Part shown: in pieces, positions 37,601 through 46,891 of the stretch
How positions within the stretch are numbered: position 1 is the first letter of the stretch
Layout of the letters: each line of letters starts with the position of its first letter
Assembly: GCF_023091155.1 (NCBI RefSeq)
Contig: NZ_JAHWXK010000001.1
Span: 2,790,001-2,854,000 of the forward strand
Length of the DNA: 64,000 bases
DNA from: Microbacterium sufflavum
GTDB taxonomy: Bacteria > Actinomycetota > Actinomycetes > Actinomycetales > Microbacteriaceae
Direction of reading: 5' to 3'
The notes under the pieces: generated by a model
What the model saw: the letters and a program-made list of their open reading frames with translations, nothing else
Told to the model about the DNA's origin: nothing
Database searches by the model: none
Made by a program: the position numbers and the translations under genes

Positions 37601-38533
37601 GTGCGTAAAACGTCCGCCGTTCTGGCCACCCTCAGTCTCGCCGCCCTCGCTCTGACCGGGTGCAGCGTGACCGCGTCTTCCGCCGACGCCTCGTGCGATC
37701 GCACGGGCCACGCGAACGGCATCGGCGACGCCGTGACTGTCGACGGAGAGGTCGGCTCCACGCCCGACGTCGACATCTTCAGTCCCCTCCGCCTGACCGA
37801 GACGTCGTTCACCGACGCGGTGACCGGAGACGGCCGTCGCATCGTCGACGACGCGCAGCCGATCATCGTGCAGCTCTCGATCTACAGCGGCGAGACGGGT
37901 GAGAAGGTGTTCGCCACGTCCTACGACAGCGACAGCACGCGCGCGTCCAGCATCGAGTCGTGGGCCTCGCAGGCGCCCGGCCTTGCCGACGTCCTCGAGT
38001 GCGCGACCGCCGGAAGCCGCGTCGTGGCCGGGCTCACGCCCGACGACTTCGGTGCCGCGAATCTCAAGGGCTTCGGCATGGCGGAGGACGACGTCGCCGT
38101 CTTCGTGGTCGACGTCGTTGATGCGTTCCACCCGCGCGCCGAGGGCTCGCTGCAGTTCAACGACGCGCAGGGCATGCCGACCGTGGTCCGTGCTCCCGAC
38201 GGCACTCCCGGCGTGATCATCCCGGACAGCGCCGCACCGAAGAAGCAGGTCGTGCAGACGCTCATCCTCGGTGACGGAGAGAAGGTCACGAAGGACGACT
38301 CTCCGCTCGTTCACTTTACGGCCGTGGGCTGGGACGACAAGAAGGTCATCCAGAGCTCCTGGGGCCAGCAGGCCGTCGACCAGATGGCGCAGATCGCACC
38401 CCCCGTGGCTGAGGCCCTCGTGGGGCACACGGTCGGCTCGCAGGTGCTCGTCGTGCTCCCGAAGACCGAGAACTCCGTCGCGATGGCCGTCGTGGTGGAC
38501 ATCCTCGGCATCGCCCCCTCAGCCGCTCCGTGA
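37601..38533 (+). CDS. FKBP-type peptidyl-prolyl isomerase lipoprotein
   Basis: A 310-residue secreted lipoprotein. A lipoprotein signal peptide (residues 1-21) ends in the lipobox LTGC with Cys21. The mature part has two FKBP-like halves, the second around 200-305 containing VVQTLILGDGEKVTKDDSPLVHFTAVGWDDKKV and GSQVLVVLP-like blocks (read in pieces). It would fold or assemble exported proteins outside the membrane. Start GTG 37601 is fixed by the signal peptide and the -10 box. Its TGA overlaps pafB (TGATG). An N-terminal Cys other than Cys21 is at about residue 35. Confidence 0.9.
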   Translation: MRKTSAVLATLSLAALALTGCSVTASSADASCDRTGHANGIGDAVTVDGEVGSTPDVDIFSPLRLTETSFTDAVTGDGRRIVDDAQPIIVQLSIYSGETGEKVFATSYDSDSTRASSIESWASQAPGLADVLECATAGSRVVAGLTPDDFGAANLKGFGMAEDDVAVFVVDVVDAFHPRAEGSLQFNDAQGMPTVVRAPDGTPGVIIPDSAAPKKQVVQTLILGDGEKVTKDDSPLVHFTAVGWDDKKVIQSSWGQQAVDQMAQIAPPVAEALVGHTVGSQVLVVLPKTENSVAMAVVVDILGIAPSAAP

Positions 38534-39525
38534 TGGCCGCCCGGATCCCTGCCGAAGAGCGCCTGACGAACCTCGTCGTGGCGCTGATGGCGACGGAGAT
38601 CGGGCTGACGAAGCAGCAGATCCTCGACAACGTCTCGGGGTATCGGCAGCGGGCGGACGCGGGTACGCGCTCCGATGCCCTGGAGAAGATGTTCGAGCGC
38701 GACAAGGACGAGCTCCGGTCGCTCGGCGTGCCGATCGAGACGATCGGCGATGCTGCCGACCCGAACGATCTCCGGGAGGCGCGGTACCGCATCCCCCAAG
38801 CGGAGTACGACCTGCCGAGCGACATCGAGTTCACCGCGGCGGAGCTCGCGGTGCTGCGCCTGGCGGGAAGCGTGTGGAGTGCGGAGTCGGTCTCGGGCGA
38901 CGCCCAGTCGGGCGTGCGCAAGATCCGCGCTCTCGGTATCGACGGCGATGAGCCGATCATCGGCTTCGCTCCGCGCATCACCGCACGGGACGCGGCCTTC
39001 TCTCCGCTGCAGGACGCGATCGAGCGCAGCCGTGTGGTGTCGTTCGACTATCTGAAGCCCGGGGAGGATGCGCCGCGTCGTCGCCGCGTCCGGCCGTTGG
39101 CACTGGTGGACTATGAGGCGCGCTGGCACGTCTACGGGGTCGATGTGGATGTGGAGGAGGACCGCACCTTCCTGCTGAGCCGCATCGTGGGCGACGTGGC
39201 GGTGAGCGCGACGTCGTTCGACCCCGCCCTGCGCGAGGGAGCGGGGGAGCGCGCGCTGAGCGGACTCGAGCAGGTCGCGGCGGCGAACTCCGCGCTTCTG
39301 GAGGTGACTCCGGGCACCGAGGCCGCGCTGAGGCTCGGACGACGCGCGACCGCCGCCGCGCAGGGCATCCGCGTGCCATTCGTGGACCTGCACATCCTCG
39401 CCGACGAGCTGGCCTCGTACGGTCCCGAGGTACGGGTGGTCGAGCCTGCCCCGCTGCGTGACGCCGTGGTCGCCCGGTTGTCCGCTGTCGTGGATGCGCA
39501 CACCGACACGGGGGCACGCGCATGA
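38533..39525 (+). CDS. pafB: WYL-domain transcription factor PafB
   Basis: A 330-residue partner of PafC in the heterodimeric activator of the RecA-independent DNA-damage response. It has an N-terminal winged helix (ERLTNLVVALMATEIGLTKQQIL, about 8-35), a WYL-type domain with ARWHVYGVD (about 190-205), and a C-terminal WCX-like extension. Start ATG 38533 overlaps the upstream stop; GTG 38530 is equally possible. The pafB stop overlaps pafC. In Mycobacterium pafB is downstream of pafA; no pafA is here. Confidence 0.92.
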   Translation: MAARIPAEERLTNLVVALMATEIGLTKQQILDNVSGYRQRADAGTRSDALEKMFERDKDELRSLGVPIETIGDAADPNDLREARYRIPQAEYDLPSDIEFTAAELAVLRLAGSVWSAESVSGDAQSGVRKIRALGIDGDEPIIGFAPRITARDAAFSPLQDAIERSRVVSFDYLKPGEDAPRRRRVRPLALVDYEARWHVYGVDVDVEEDRTFLLSRIVGDVAVSATSFDPALREGAGERALSGLEQVAAANSALLEVTPGTEAALRLGRRATAAAQGIRVPFVDLHILADELASYGPEVRVVEPAPLRDAVVARLSAVVDAHTDTGARA

Positions 39526-40505
39526 GCCCGCAGCAGAAGCCGCTCCTTGCCGCTGATCGCGTACGTCTGTACCTGACACTCGTTCCCTACCTGCTCGAGC
39601 ACGGGCAGGTATCTCTCGCGGAGGCCGCGGAGGAGTTCGGCGTCACGCCGCGCGAGATGCGCGCGATGGTCGAGAAGCTCACCGTGATCGGATTGCCGGG
39701 CGAGGCCGGATTCTGGCAGCAGCCTCAGGAGATGTTCGACATCAACTGGGACCTGCTCGAGCTGGAGGACGTCATCGAGATCACGAACGACGTCGCGCTG
39801 CGCCGGGTTCCGCGGTTCACCGCCCGGGAGGCCGCCGCGCTCCTGGCCGGGCTGCAGATGGTGGCGGCCGTTCCGGCGGTCTCCGACTCGGGTCTCGTCG
39901 CCGGTCTGATCTCGAAGCTCTCCCGCGGTGCGGCCGATGCCCCCGCCGATGTCGTCGTGGCGCCAAGCGCCGTCGACGAGGTCCGCTCCGTGGTGTCGCG
40001 CGGGCTGCAGCAGGGCGTCGCCGTCTCGTTCACCTACCAGGCGCCTGACTCGACTCCGACCACGCGCACCGTCGATCCCGTCCAGATCCTGATCACGAAC
40101 GGGCAGTGGTACCTGCAGGGATGGTGCCACATGCGCGAGGCGATGCGTACCTTCCACCTGGATCGGGTGAGCGAGCCGACGCTGACCGACATCCCCAGTA
40201 CCCACGGCGGTGACCAGGTTCCCGAGGCGTTCGCCGGTCTGGAGGACGAAGGCGAGGTCACGGTGCGCGTGCCGGAGCGGCTCGCCCCGCTGCTCAGCGG
40301 GTTCCTGCCGGCGGAAGCGATGGAGCCCGCGAACGGCGTCGTGACGGCCCGTCTGCATCTGGCGGACCCGCGCGGCATCAAGCGCCTCGCGGCCAGGTTC
40401 GGCGGAGCGATGGAAGTCCGGGAGCCGGGAGTCGCTCGGTCGGCGACGCGTGAGTGGGCGGAGGCGGGACTCGCGCTGTACCACCAGCCCGATACGCAGG
40501 ATTGA
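39522..40505 (+). CDS. pafC: WYL-domain transcription factor PafC
   Basis: A 327-residue second subunit of the PafBC heterodimer. It has an N-terminal helix-turn-helix (VSLAEAAEEFGVTPREMRAMVEKL) and the canonical WYL motif in ILITNGQWYLQGWC (about 188-201), with a WCX C-terminal domain. Starts by ATGA overlap with pafB. Followed by tatA with a separate -10 box (TAGACT, 40510-40515), so tat expression may be independent of damage control. Confidence 0.93.
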   Translation: MSPQQKPLLAADRVRLYLTLVPYLLEHGQVSLAEAAEEFGVTPREMRAMVEKLTVIGLPGEAGFWQQPQEMFDINWDLLELEDVIEITNDVALRRVPRFTAREAAALLAGLQMVAAVPAVSDSGLVAGLISKLSRGAADAPADVVVAPSAVDEVRSVVSRGLQQGVAVSFTYQAPDSTPTTRTVDPVQILITNGQWYLQGWCHMREAMRTFHLDRVSEPTLTDIPSTHGGDQVPEAFAGLEDEGEVTVRVPERLAPLLSGFLPAEAMEPANGVVTARLHLADPRGIKRLAARFGGAMEVREPGVARSATREWAEAGLALYHQPDTQD

Positions 40506-40509
40506 TCTG

Positions 40510-40515
40510 TAGACT
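40510..40515 (+). promoter_or_regulatory. -10 box of the tatA-tatC-helY-lnt unit
   Basis: TAGACT, 35 nt before the tatA ATG, giving a short leader of about 28 nt with no strong SD. It lies just after the pafC stop. Confidence 0.4.
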
Positions 40516-40550
40516 GGGGACGAAAGCCCCCCGACGACGGGAATGTCGAT

Positions 40551-40787
40551 ATGTTCGCTGGAATGCAAGGCTGGCACCTGCTGATCGTGCTCGCCGTCAT
40601 CCTCCTTCTCTTCGGCGCTGCCAAGCTGCCGGCGCTCGCGAAGAGCATGGGGCAGTCCGCCCGCGTGTTCAAGGGTGAGATGAAGGCGATGAAGGAAGAA
40701 GATGCGACGCGCGCCGAGTCCGCCGTCGCTGAGCCCACCTCGGTGAAGGACACGGGCGCCGAACCTGAGACTCCGCCTCGCGCCTGA
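40551..40787 (+). CDS. tatA: Sec-independent translocase subunit TatA
   Basis: A 78-residue pore subunit of twin-arginine export. One N-terminal membrane helix (about 8-25: LLIVLAVILLLFGAAKLP) is followed by the amphipathic helix ALAKSMGQSARVFKGEMK and a charged tail. The FGAAKLP hinge is diagnostic. No TatB is adjacent in the window. It is followed after 6 nt by tatC. The order pafB-pafC-tatA-tatC-helY is the mycobacterial one. Confidence 0.95.
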   Translation: MFAGMQGWHLLIVLAVILLLFGAAKLPALAKSMGQSARVFKGEMKAMKEEDATRAESAVAEPTSVKDTGAEPETPPRA

Positions 40788-40793
40788 CCGGCC

Positions 40794-41603
40794 GTGGCAG
40801 CCATCGAACCGACCGTGAAGGCGAAGGCCGACCGGGATCGGCGGATGTCGCTCGGCGCGCATCTCGTCGAGCTGCGGAAGCGTCTCATGTACGCTGCCCT
40901 CGCGCTGGTGGTCGGCATGGTGATCGCGTTCATCGTCGCGGACCCGGTCATCCACTTCATCACGGAGCCCATCCGGATCATCACCGAGAAACGCGGCGAC
41001 GATTTCAGCGCGCTGAACTTCGGCACGGTGACCGCGGCCTTCGACATGCGCATGCGCATCGCCTTCTCGATCGGGCTGTTCCTGTCCGCGCCCATCTGGC
41101 TGTGGCAGGTCTGGGCGTTCATCATGCCGGGGCTCACGCGCAAGGAGATCAAGTACACGGTCGGCTTCGTGCTCGCCGCGGTTCCGCTCTTCTTCGCCGG
41201 CTGCTACCTCGGCGTCATGATCATGCCGCACGTGATCGAACTCATGTGGAGCTTCACCCCCGAGGGCGGGACGAACTTCTACTACGCGCAGGAGTACTAC
41301 GACTTCGTCTTCAAGCTGATGATCGTGATCGGGGTGTCGTTCGTGCTCCCGGTGTTCCTGGTCGCGCTGAACCTGGCCGGCGTCATGTCGGGTCGCGCCA
41401 TCCTCAAGGGTTGGCGAGTCGCGGTCCTCATCGCGACGATCTTCGCCGCCCTCGCGACTCCCGCCGCCGACGTCGTGAGCATGCTGATGCTCGCCGGGAT
41501 CCTCATCGTGCTGTTCTTCGCCGCCGCGGGACTCTCTCTGCTCTTCGATCGGCGCAAACGGAAGAGGGATGCGGCCGCCGGCATCGTCCCTGACGCCGTA
41601 TGA
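40794..41603 (+). CDS. tatC: Sec-independent translocase subunit TatC
   Basis: A 269-residue polytopic membrane receptor for twin-arginine signal peptides. The N-terminal SLGAHLVELRKRLMYAALAL motif and six membrane helices are present, with LWQVWAFIMPGLTRKEIKY and the C-terminal ALATPAADVVSMLMLAG segment. The start is GTG, 4 nt after the tatA stop gap. Its stop overlaps helY (ATGA). Confidence 0.95.
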   Translation: MAAIEPTVKAKADRDRRMSLGAHLVELRKRLMYAALALVVGMVIAFIVADPVIHFITEPIRIITEKRGDDFSALNFGTVTAAFDMRMRIAFSIGLFLSAPIWLWQVWAFIMPGLTRKEIKYTVGFVLAAVPLFFAGCYLGVMIMPHVIELMWSFTPEGGTNFYYAQEYYDFVFKLMIVIGVSFVLPVFLVALNLAGVMSGRAILKGWRVAVLIATIFAALATPAADVVSMLMLAGILIVLFFAAAGLSLLFDRRKRKRDAAAGIVPDAV

Positions 41604-44074
41604 GTTCTCCGTCCGACCGTTACGCGCAGGCGCAGGACGCGGCGAGCCATCCGCAGACCGTCGCCTTCGCCGCGCGCCAGCGATTCCAGCTCGATCCGTT
41701 CCAGGTGGCCGGGTGTCACGCCCTGGAGAACGGGCGCAGCGTGCTGGTCGCGGCGCCGACCGGAGCGGGCAAGACGATCGTCGGTGAGTTCGCGATCCAC
41801 CTCGCGATGCAGAGCCCGACGGACAAGGCGTTCTACACGACGCCGATGAAGGCCCTGTCGAACCAGAAGTTCCGCGAGCTCGTCGACGTCTACGGCCCCG
41901 ACGAGGTCGGGTTGCTCACCGGCGACACGAACATCAACGGCAACGCCCGCATCGTCGTGATGACGACCGAGGTGCTGCGGAACATGATCTACGCGGACTC
42001 CGCCGCGCTCCGCGACCTGCGCTACGTCGTGATGGATGAGGTGCACTACCTGGCCGATCGGTTCCGCGGAGCCGTGTGGGAGGAAGTGATCATCCACCTG
42101 CCCCCGCGCGTGCGTCTGGTCTCCCTCAGCGCGACGGTGTCGAATGCGGAGGAGTTCGGCGACTGGCTCGACACGGTGCGGGGCGACACGGAGGTGATCG
42201 TGTCCGAGGTGCGGCCGGTGCCCCTGGAGCAGCACGTGCTCGTGCGCGACGACCTGCTTCCGCTGTTCGACGACAGGGCGGGTCTCGCGACGGCCCAGGT
42301 CAACCAGGAGCTCATGCGGATCCGCTCCTTCACGGGCTCGACGTACGAGGCGAATCGGCAGGCGCAGTCGTATCGCAGCAACCGTCACGCTGGACGGCAG
42401 GCGCAGCGCCCGCCTCGCGGCGGACGACGCCCGGTGCGCTCGGCCAACGCGCGTCGCATCGAGCGGATGGATCGCCCGGATGTGGTCGAGCTCCTGGAGC
42501 GGTCGAGTCTCCTGCCCGCCATCTTCTTCATCTTCAGCCGTGTCGGCTGCGATGCCGCCGTGCAGCAGGTCCGGCGCGCGGGCATCCGCCTCACCTCGAA
42601 CGAGGAGCGGGCCGAGATCCGCGCCATCGTCGAGGAGCGCACGCGCACCCTGCAGGACGAGGATCTCGGTGTGCTCGGCTACTGGGAGTGGCTCGACAAC
42701 CTCGAGCGCGGCGTGGCCGCCCATCACGCCGGTCTGCTTCCGGCGTTCAAGGAGGTCGTCGAGGAACTTTTCCAGCGCAAGCTCGTGAAGGTCGTGTTCG
42801 CGACCGAGACGCTCGCTCTCGGCATCAACATGCCGGCCCGGACCGTCGTGCTGGAGAAGATGGAGAAGTTCAACGGCGAGGCGCGTGTCGCGATCACGTC
42901 CGGCGAGTACACGCAGCTCACCGGGCGGGCGGGTCGCCGGGGGATCGACGTGGAGGGCCACGCGGTCGTGCAGTGGACCGAGGGCATGGATCCGCAGGCC
43001 GTGGCCGCCCTCGCCTCCCGACGCACGTATCCGTTGAACTCCAGCTTCCGGCCGACCTACAACATGGCCGTCAACCTGATCGACATGTTCGGGAAGGGCA
43101 GGGCGCGGCAGATCCTGGAGTCGTCGTTCGCGCAGTTCCAGGCCGATCGCGCCGTCGTCGGCCTGGCGCGCCAGGTGCGTGAGGCGGAGGAGTCTCTTGC
43201 CGGTTATCGCTCCGCCATGGCCTGCGAGCACGGCGACTTCCCCGAGTACGCCGCGATCCGCCGTGAGCTCAGCGACCTGGAGAAGAAGAACCGGCAGGAC
43301 GCGAACGCGCCGCGCGCCGCACGGGACAAGCGGATGAAGCGCATCCAGTCGTTGCGCACGCAGATGCAGCGACATCCCTGCCACCGCTGTCCGGATCGCG
43401 AGGCGCACGCGCGGTGGGCCGAACGCTACTGGAAGCTCAAGAGGCAGACCGATCGCACGCGCCGCCAGATCGAGAACCGCACCGGGACCGTCGCGCGGGT
43501 GTTCGATCGCGTGGTGGAGGTGCTGGAGACACTCGACTACCTCCGCCGAGACGACGACGAGACCCTGCTGACGGAGGCCGGCCGCACCATGCGGCGGATC
43601 TACGGGGAGCGTGACCTCCTGGTCGCCGAGTCGCTGCGTCAGGACCTCTGGAAGAGCCTGGACGCTCCGTCTCTCGCCGCCATGGCCTGCTGCCTCGTGT
43701 ACGAGCCGCGGCGGGACGAGTCGAACACGGGGGAGCGAGGTCTGCCCCGGGGGCCGTTCCGCGCCGCGTACGACCGGACGACAGCCCTCTGGGCCGAGCT
43801 GGACGACCTCGAGCGGGATCACCAGCTGCCCGGCAGCGAGCCCCTGGCCGCCGGCCTTGCGGGGGCGATGCACACCTGGGCGCGTGGGGGTGCGCTCGAC
43901 CGCGTCCTGATCGACGCCGACATGGCCGCCGGAGACTTCGTGCGCTGGGCGAAGCAGACGATCGACCTGCTGGACCAGCTCTCGATCGTCGCCGAAGACC
44001 CCGCTCTCGCGCGCACCGCTCGGCTCGCCCTCGACGGCGTGCGGCGGGGCATCGTCGCCTACTCGTCGATGTGA
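41600..44074 (+). CDS. helY: Ski2/Mtr4-like superfamily 2 helicase HelY
   Basis: An 824-residue actinobacterial Ski2-family helicase. Walker A is APTGAGKT (52-59), DEVH is at 146-149, motif III is LSATVSN, and helicase C has GRAGRRGIDVEGHAVV. The C-terminal arch-like region contains a CxxC pair (CHRCPD). RNA processing or DNA repair is suggested by family. An ATGA overlap with tatC and a GTGA overlap with lnt show one operon. Confidence 0.93.
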   Translation: MSSPSDRYAQAQDAASHPQTVAFAARQRFQLDPFQVAGCHALENGRSVLVAAPTGAGKTIVGEFAIHLAMQSPTDKAFYTTPMKALSNQKFRELVDVYGPDEVGLLTGDTNINGNARIVVMTTEVLRNMIYADSAALRDLRYVVMDEVHYLADRFRGAVWEEVIIHLPPRVRLVSLSATVSNAEEFGDWLDTVRGDTEVIVSEVRPVPLEQHVLVRDDLLPLFDDRAGLATAQVNQELMRIRSFTGSTYEANRQAQSYRSNRHAGRQAQRPPRGGRRPVRSANARRIERMDRPDVVELLERSSLLPAIFFIFSRVGCDAAVQQVRRAGIRLTSNEERAEIRAIVEERTRTLQDEDLGVLGYWEWLDNLERGVAAHHAGLLPAFKEVVEELFQRKLVKVVFATETLALGINMPARTVVLEKMEKFNGEARVAITSGEYTQLTGRAGRRGIDVEGHAVVQWTEGMDPQAVAALASRRTYPLNSSFRPTYNMAVNLIDMFGKGRARQILESSFAQFQADRAVVGLARQVREAEESLAGYRSAMACEHGDFPEYAAIRRELSDLEKKNRQDANAPRAARDKRMKRIQSLRTQMQRHPCHRCPDREAHARWAERYWKLKRQTDRTRRQIENRTGTVARVFDRVVEVLETLDYLRRDDDETLLTEAGRTMRRIYGERDLLVAESLRQDLWKSLDAPSLAAMACCLVYEPRRDESNTGERGLPRGPFRAAYDRTTALWAELDDLERDHQLPGSEPLAAGLAGAMHTWARGGALDRVLIDADMAAGDFVRWAKQTIDLLDQLSIVAEDPALARTARLALDGVRRGIVAYSSM

Positions 44075-45615
44075 GGGTGAGCGCCGTGACCGATCCGTCC
44101 GTCCCCGTCCGCCCGCGTGCCCTCCTGCCGCTGTGGGGCGCGGTGCTCGCTGCTGTCGGGGCGGCGGTGCTCATGGATCTCGCGTTCCCCGAGGCCGCGG
44201 TCTGGATCCTCGCGTTCCCGGCCACCGGGCTCCTGCTGCTGGCGTTGATCGGGCGACGGGCGGGCGGCGCCCTGCTCGTCGGCCTCGTGTACGGCGTCGT
44301 CTTCTTCGGTCTGCTGGTGTCCTGGACCTCCCGCTACCTCGGGCCTTTGCCGTGGGCGGCGCTCAGCGTCGTCGAGGGTGCGCTGACCGCGGTCGCGCTC
44401 GTCCCCATCGCCCTGGCCTACCGCTGGCTTCCGCGGGCATTCCCTGGCCCGGCTGGCCGCCTGTTCGTCCTGCCGACGGTGGTCGCCGCACTGTGGGTCG
44501 GGCGGGAGCTCTTCCTGGGCTGGTGGCCCTACGGCGGATTCCCGTGGGCGCGCCTGGGCATGAGTCAGGCCGAGAGTCCGCTCGCTCCGGTCACCTCGTG
44601 GCTGGGGGTCAGCGGGCTGAGCTTCCTGATGGTGCTGCTGACGGCCATGGTGATCGAGCTGGTCCGGACCGGGTCCTGGCGGCGTCCGCTGCGGCTGGTC
44701 GTTCCCGCAGCAGTCGTGGTGGTGCTGGTGATCACCCCGCTGTTCCCGACGGCAGCCACGGGGACGATGCGCATCGGAGCCGTGCAGGGGAACGGACCGA
44801 CGGGCTACTTCGACTCGCGCGAACCGTTCTCCGTGATCCAGGCCCAGACCGAGGCGACTGCGCCCCTCTACGGCGAGGATCTCGATCTGCTCGTGTGGCC
44901 GGAGGGATCCCTCGACGCCGATCCCGCCGAGAGCTCGGCTCTCGCCCACCGGATGACCCTGGTCGCCAATCGGGTGGATGCCCCGTTGCTCGCCAACGCG
45001 GCGACCGCGCGAGGCGACCGCTTCTACAACACGTCGATGCTGTGGACCCAGAGCGGTGAGGCGTCGCAGTCGCACGACAAGCGCCACCCCGTGCCGTTCG
45101 GTGAGTACGTTCCCGACCGCGCGTTCTTCAATGCGCTGGTCCCTGATCTGATCGGGCTCATCCAGCGCGAGTACACGCCGGGCACGAACGCTCCCATCGT
45201 CGAGGTCGACGGTGTGAAGGTGGGTCTCGCGATCTGCTTCGACGTGATCTACGACGACGTGATCCTCGAGGGCATCGGCGACGGCGCGCAGGTGCTGGTG
45301 TTCCAGACCAACAACGCGGACTTCCGCGGTACCGACGAGAACCTCCAGCAGCTCGCGTTCGCGCGCATGCGGGCGATCGAGACGGGCCGGAGTGTGGTGA
45401 ACATCTCCACGGTCGGCACGAGTCAGGTGATCCGCCACGATGGCCGGACCATCACCAGCCTGGACGCGGATGAGGCCGGAGCGATGCTCGAGGATGTCGA
45501 GCTGCGCTCCGGCCTCACGGCGGGTGTCGTCCTGGGCCCCTGGGTGCAGCAGGTGCTGCTGTGGGGTGGGGTGGGCGCGCTCGTGGTCGGGTGGTGGCGC
45601 GCCCGTCGGCGTTAG
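44071..45615 (+). CDS. lnt: Apolipoprotein N-acyltransferase
   Basis: A 514-residue inner-membrane enzyme that adds the third acyl chain to lipoproteins. About seven N-terminal membrane helices and a nitrilase domain with the catalytic triad Glu278 (WPEGS), Lys337 (HDKRHPVPFGEY) and Cys389 (LAICFDVIY). The start GTG overlaps the helY stop. The mycobacterial homologue is fused or adjacent to ppm1 and next to rbpA, as here. Its last four bases overlap the convergent rbpA stop. Confidence 0.93.
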   Translation: MRVSAVTDPSVPVRPRALLPLWGAVLAAVGAAVLMDLAFPEAAVWILAFPATGLLLLALIGRRAGGALLVGLVYGVVFFGLLVSWTSRYLGPLPWAALSVVEGALTAVALVPIALAYRWLPRAFPGPAGRLFVLPTVVAALWVGRELFLGWWPYGGFPWARLGMSQAESPLAPVTSWLGVSGLSFLMVLLTAMVIELVRTGSWRRPLRLVVPAAVVVVLVITPLFPTAATGTMRIGAVQGNGPTGYFDSREPFSVIQAQTEATAPLYGEDLDLLVWPEGSLDADPAESSALAHRMTLVANRVDAPLLANAATARGDRFYNTSMLWTQSGEASQSHDKRHPVPFGEYVPDRAFFNALVPDLIGLIQREYTPGTNAPIVEVDGVKVGLAICFDVIYDDVILEGIGDGAQVLVFQTNNADFRGTDENLQQLAFARMRAIETGRSVVNISTVGTSQVIRHDGRTITSLDADEAGAMLEDVELRSGLTAGVVLGPWVQQVLLWGGVGALVVGWWRARRR

Positions 45616-45995
45616 GCGCCGATCTTCTCCCTGGTGGGATCTTCTCCCGCGCCGCGGCGAGCACGGATGAAGGCGAGCCGCTCTTCGAGGAGCTCCTCGA
45701 GCTCGGCGCGGGTGCGGCGCTCCATCAGCATGTCCCAGTGCGTGCGGGCGGACTTCTCGTCGCTCGCCTCGATGGTGACGGACTGACCGTCGACCTGCAG
45801 TCGGGCCTCAGCACCGCAGGCGCGGCACTCCCAGGTCTGCGGGGGTTCGGCGTCGGCCGCGAACATCAGGGTGGTGTCGTGTCCGCACGTGTCACAGGTG
45901 TAGGTGGTCTCACGGCGCTCCATGAAAACGACGCCCTCTTCGCTCTGTAGGCTCTGGGCGCCGAGTCGGATGCCGCGCAGGCTGCGATCTGCCAT
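45612..45995 (-). CDS. rbpA: RNA polymerase-binding protein RbpA
   Basis: A 127-residue actinobacteria-specific general transcription factor that stabilises the sigma-A holoenzyme. The N-terminal tail MADRSLRGIRLGAQSLQSEEG and core with four Cys (Cys34, 37, 57, 60; zinc-ribbon type as in Streptomyces) are complete, and the C-terminal sigma-interacting helix LMERRTRAELEELLEERLAFIR is clear. GAGAGG is 8-13 nt before the ATG. A TATACC-like element lies at about 46020-46027. It converges with lnt. Confidence 0.96.
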   Translation of the reverse strand: MADRSLRGIRLGAQSLQSEEGVVFMERRETTYTCDTCGHDTTLMFAADAEPPQTWECRACGAEARLQVDGQSVTIEASDEKSARTHWDMLMERRTRAELEELLEERLAFIRARRGAGEDPTREKIGA

Positions 45996-46114
45996 TGTGT
46001 GGTCCTCTCGTCGCTGTCAGGTATAACGCTCGAGCCTGTGGGCTTCATCCACGTGACCGCGATCTCGGCGGTATTCACAGTGGAATCCCAGCGCCGGCGG
46101 GTAAAGAGCTCGCC

Positions 46115-46891
46115 CTACTCTGGAGCGAGGACCGAGACCGCGAGGTCGGCGCGGTCCGACACGATCCCGTCCACCCCCATCCGGTGGAGGCGACGCATCT
46201 CATCCGGGTCGTTGACCGTCCAGACGTGCACCTCGATCCCGGCCCGATGCGCCGCCCGCAGGAGCGCGGGGGTGAGGACGGTCAGGGCGCCACGACGCTC
46301 CGGTATCTGGAGCGCGTCGATGTCACGCAGGGCACGCGCGGGGGAGAGGCGGAAGGCCGACAGCGCGCGGGCCGAGGCGATCGTGCGGCGTCCGCCCGAC
46401 GTGGCGGGGCGCTGCGCGGCCCCGGCGCGTCTCACTTCCTCGACCGTCGCTCGACGGCTCGCGTCGGAGAAGCTCGTGATCAGGACGCGCTCGGTGTGCG
46501 GTGCGAGGACGGGGCCGAGGAGTCCGGCCGCAGCCGGCGTCTTGACGTCGATGTTGAAGCGCACGTCGGGGAAGGACGAGAGTGCATCACCGACGGTGAG
46601 CAGCCCGCCGTGATCGGCGAAGAGTGCACGCAGCTCACGGGTGCGGACCTCGCTCACCGCGCGCGAGTCGTCAGCGAGGCGGCGCAGGTCGGGGTCGTGC
46701 ACCAGGACGACGTCCCCGTCGGCGGTCACCTGACAGTCGGTCTCGATGTACTCGACGCCGGCCGCGTGCGCGGCGGCGAAGGCCCCCGCCGTGTTCTCCC
46801 ACACCCCGGATTCCTCGCCTGCGGCGGTCACCAGACCGCGATGTGCGAAGATCCGCGGGGAGCGGGCGTTCGTGAAGAACGGGTGCGTCAC
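46115..46891 (-). CDS. Glycerophosphodiester phosphodiesterase (UgpQ/GlpQ-like)
   Basis: A 258-residue GDPD TIM barrel. It has the N-terminal FAHRG, GVEYIETDCQ (Glu, Asp) and LVHDPDLRR (His) active-site triad and the C-terminal VHVWTVNDPDEM motif. No signal peptide, so it is cytoplasmic. The start is GTG overlapping the SPFH stop (GTGA), so it is co-translated with a membrane-protein gene, an uncommon partnership (see findings). Confidence 0.92.
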   Translation of the reverse strand: MTHPFFTNARSPRIFAHRGLVTAAGEESGVWENTAGAFAAAHAAGVEYIETDCQVTADGDVVLVHDPDLRRLADDSRAVSEVRTRELRALFADHGGLLTVGDALSSFPDVRFNIDVKTPAAAGLLGPVLAPHTERVLITSFSDASRRATVEEVRRAGAAQRPATSGGRRTIASARALSAFRLSPARALRDIDALQIPERRGALTVLTPALLRAAHRAGIEVHVWTVNDPDEMRRLHRMGVDGIVSDRADLAVSVLAPE

